Positions 7,263 to 8,540 of a DNA stretch of 8,540 nucleotides are shown one piece after another. Source of the DNA: SAR324 cluster bacterium (GTDB lineage: Bacteria > SAR324 > XYD2-FULL-50-16); the NCBI GenBank assembly GCA_002401295.1, contig NVSR01000015.1, forward strand, positions 1-8,540, read 5' to 3'. Position numbers and translations under genes: made by a program. Under the pieces are notes generated by a model that saw nothing but the letters and a program-made list of their open reading frames with translations, was not told the origin of the DNA and searched no databases. Position 1 is the first letter of the stretch. The number at the start of each line of letters is the position of its first letter.

Positions 7263-8303
7263 ATGATCTATATTGGTGACAAACCTATTGGTCCCAGGCT
7301 GCCAACCCTGCTGATGGCTGAGGTAGCCCAAGCTCATGATGGCTCATTAGGAGCTGCCCATACTTTTGTTGATGTAGTAGCGGGTGCAGGGTTTGATGCC
7401 ATTAAGTTCCAAACTCATATAGCAAGGGCAGAGTCGACTGAGGACGAACCTTTTCGTATTCGTTTTAGCCAACAAGACCAAACTCGTTATGAGTATTGGA
7501 AAAGAATGGAGTTTACAGAGGATCAATGGGTAGGGTTAGCCCAGCATGCCCAAGATCGTGGGTTGCTCTTTCTCAGTTCAGCCTTCAGTTTGGAGGCCGT
7601 TGACTTTCTGACGAAAATTGGCATGCCAGCTTGGAAGGTGGGATCTGGAGAATTTCGTTCTTGGGAACTCATCAAGAGAATGGCTGCAACGGGGAAACCA
7701 ATCCTTTTGAGCACAGGAATGAGCCGGTGGCAAGAAATGGATCAGATGGTCGAATACATCCGCTCTTTGGGAAATGACCTCGTCATTTTTCAATGCACTT
7801 CCAAATATCCTACACCTTTGGAAGATGTAGGACTCAATCTGATTGATAATATTAAGATAAAATATCAATGTATGAGCGGATTATCAGACCATTCAGGAAC
7901 AATTTGGCCAGCATTAGCGGCAATGGCCCAAGGTGTCGATATAGTTGAGGTACATGTTACTTTACACACAGAAGCTTTTGGACCGGATGTTCCCGCGTCA
8001 TTAACCCCCGATCAGCTTCACCTCTTGAGTGATGGACGGAATGCTTTTTCAACAATGGATAGCTCCCCTGTAGATAAGGACCAGCAAGCAAATGAGCTGG
8101 CTGAAATACGAAAAATATTCACCAAGAGTATTGGTCTTGTTAATGATCTTCCTGTTGGCACCCTCTTGAGTGAGGCAATGTTAATAGCAAAAAAGCCAGG
8201 AGGAGGCATTCCTTTGGCCGATGTTCCTAAAGTAACTGGTAAGCGTTTGCTTCAGGATGTTTCTTGCACCCGTCTTTTAAAATGGGAGGATATTGAGAAA
8301 TAA
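7263..8303 (+). CDS. neuB: NeuB-family nonulosonic acid synthase
   Basis: NeuB-type synthases condense phosphoenolpyruvate with an N-acyl hexosamine to form a nine-carbon acid. The 346-residue protein has a TIM-barrel domain followed by a C-terminal SAF/antifreeze-like domain (about 286-346), the normal size. Visible barrel motifs are MAEVAQAHDGSLG (18-30, Glu20 and His25), AIKFQTH (46-52, Lys48), KVGSGE (125-130), LSTGMS (149-154), QCTSKYP (177-183), LSDHSGT (207-213) and VEVHVTLH (228-235, His231 matching the metal histidine). This H-V-T-L form replaces the common E-K-H-F-T-L-D and, with AQAHDG instead of INHNG, marks a subgroup distinct from classical NeuB and SpsE. In the C-terminal domain the segment is AKKPGGGIP (309-317), with Lys311 where classical enzymes have Arg in R-P-G. 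The product could be sialic acid or a modified relative; context favours a modified N-acyl form. Confidence 0.9.
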   Translation: MIYIGDKPIGPRLPTLLMAEVAQAHDGSLGAAHTFVDVVAGAGFDAIKFQTHIARAESTEDEPFRIRFSQQDQTRYEYWKRMEFTEDQWVGLAQHAQDRGLLFLSSAFSLEAVDFLTKIGMPAWKVGSGEFRSWELIKRMAATGKPILLSTGMSRWQEMDQMVEYIRSLGNDLVIFQCTSKYPTPLEDVGLNLIDNIKIKYQCMSGLSDHSGTIWPALAAMAQGVDIVEVHVTLHTEAFGPDVPASLTPDQLHLLSDGRNAFSTMDSSPVDKDQQANELAEIRKIFTKSIGLVNDLPVGTLLSEAMLIAKKPGGGIPLADVPKVTGKRLLQDVSCTRLLKWEDIEK

Positions 8304-8312
8304 GAACTCCTT

Positions 8313-8326
8313 AGTCAAAGTTGACT
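8313..8326 (+). other. Short palindrome AGTCAA-AG-TTGACT downstream of neuB
   Basis: Perfect 6-bp inverted arms are separated by 2 nt, 9 bp after the neuB stop. As RNA it would form a 5-bp stem with a 4-nt loop, but it is AT-rich and not followed by a T run, so it is a poor intrinsic terminator. An operator-like site is another possibility. The rest of the 110-bp gap shows nothing recognisable. Confidence 0.35.
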
Positions 8327-8413
8327 GTAAATAGTAGCACTAAATGGTGTTGAGGATGATTTTTTCCTTCAGGCCGCATTGGCATCAACTCATGAAATAT
8401 CCAAGCTCATCAT

Positions 8414-8540
8414 ATGAAAAATGTCATTCTTGCTCTCAATAAAAAAAAGTCATTTTTTCATCCAAAAAAAATCATTGGAGCCATAAGACGGAATGGGGTG
8501 GCTGCTCCGTTTAATAAGGCTGTAAAGATAATGGTGAGCC
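8414..8540 (+). CDS. Start of an unidentified protein, 3' truncated by window end
   Basis: An open frame starts with the ATG at 8414 and runs off the window after 42 codons. It begins MKNVILALNKKKSFFHP and continues with a basic, helix-like KKIIGAIRRNGVAAPFNKAV segment. A segment of the form I-x-x-I-R-R-N-G-x-x-x-x-x-x-K resembles leaders of glycosyltransferases and methyltransferases in surface glycan clusters, but too little is visible to assign a family. No Shine-Dalgarno is evident, and an in-frame stop at 8393 means no earlier standard start exists. Its direction matches the operon. The 110-bp gap before it is the largest in the window, so it may have its own promoter or be regulated separately. 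Confidence 0.45.
   Translation, partial: MKNVILALNKKKSFFHPKKIIGAIRRNGVAAPFNKAVKIMVS

Noticed and set aside
7523..8209. Antisense open frames opposite neuB
   Set aside because: They are shadows of a strongly conserved coding sequence with no features of their own.
3532..8303. Full legionaminic or pseudaminic acid pathway
   Set aside because: No dehydratase, aminotransferase or GNAT acetyltransferase is present in the window. It cannot be excluded that they lie outside it.
8321..8349. TTGACT as a -35 promoter box for the last gene
   Set aside because: No -10-like hexamer is found at 16-18 nt spacing, and the box is half of the palindrome.
8356..8442. 28-codon open frame beginning MIFSFRPHW with a Cys-x-x-Cys near its end
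   Set aside because: It is very short, overlaps the more plausible 8414 frame, and its only GAGG is too close to the ATG to act as a ribosome binding site.
8414..8459. ATGAAAAATG and CATTTTTTCAT inverted repeat as a terminator
   Set aside because: It is imperfect, purely AT-rich and falls inside the apparent start of a coding sequence.

Overview
The window is a single-direction (+ strand) glycan locus with no mobile elements, RNA genes or CRISPR. Base composition is moderately AT-rich by eye. Some genes have good Shine-Dalgarno sites (AAGGAG before the neuB-like gene, GGAG before the first glycosyltransferase). A Bacillota host is plausible but not proven, because the gene families are widespread in bacteria.

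Layout: (1) the 3' end of an ABC exporter (1-696, 5' end outside the window); (2) two different GT-B-fold proteins in tandem (735-2093 and 2104-3528), with C-terminal halves like CDP-glycerol/UDP-sugar-binding transferases; (3) a nonulosonic (sialic) acid block: hydrolysing UDP-GlcNAc 2-epimerase NeuC (3532-4683), CMP-acylneuraminate synthetase NeuA (4700-5407), NodB/CE4-type deacetylase (5463-6452), formyltransferase (6453-7247) and NeuB-family synthase (7263-8303); (4) a 110-bp gap with a small palindrome, then what looks like the first 42 codons of another gene (8414-8540, runs off the end). Spacings between the eight genes from the exporter to neuB are 38, 10, 3, 16, 55, 0 and 15 bp, which suggests one operon.

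Working model: NeuC makes a ManNAc-type sugar, NeuB condenses a hexosamine with phosphoenolpyruvate, and NeuA activates the product with CMP. One or both GT-B proteins may transfer it, and the ABC exporter may flip the lipid-linked or assembled glycan. The unusual part is the deacetylase and formyltransferase, which abut with no spacer and sit between neuA and neuB. Together they could replace an N-acetyl group with N-formyl, giving an N-formylated sialic acid. The NeuB homologue also has Lys where classical sialic acid synthases have the Arg that contacts the N-acyl group. This fits a changed substrate but is inference. No dehydratase or aminotransferase for legionaminic or pseudaminic acid is visible, although such genes could lie outside the window.
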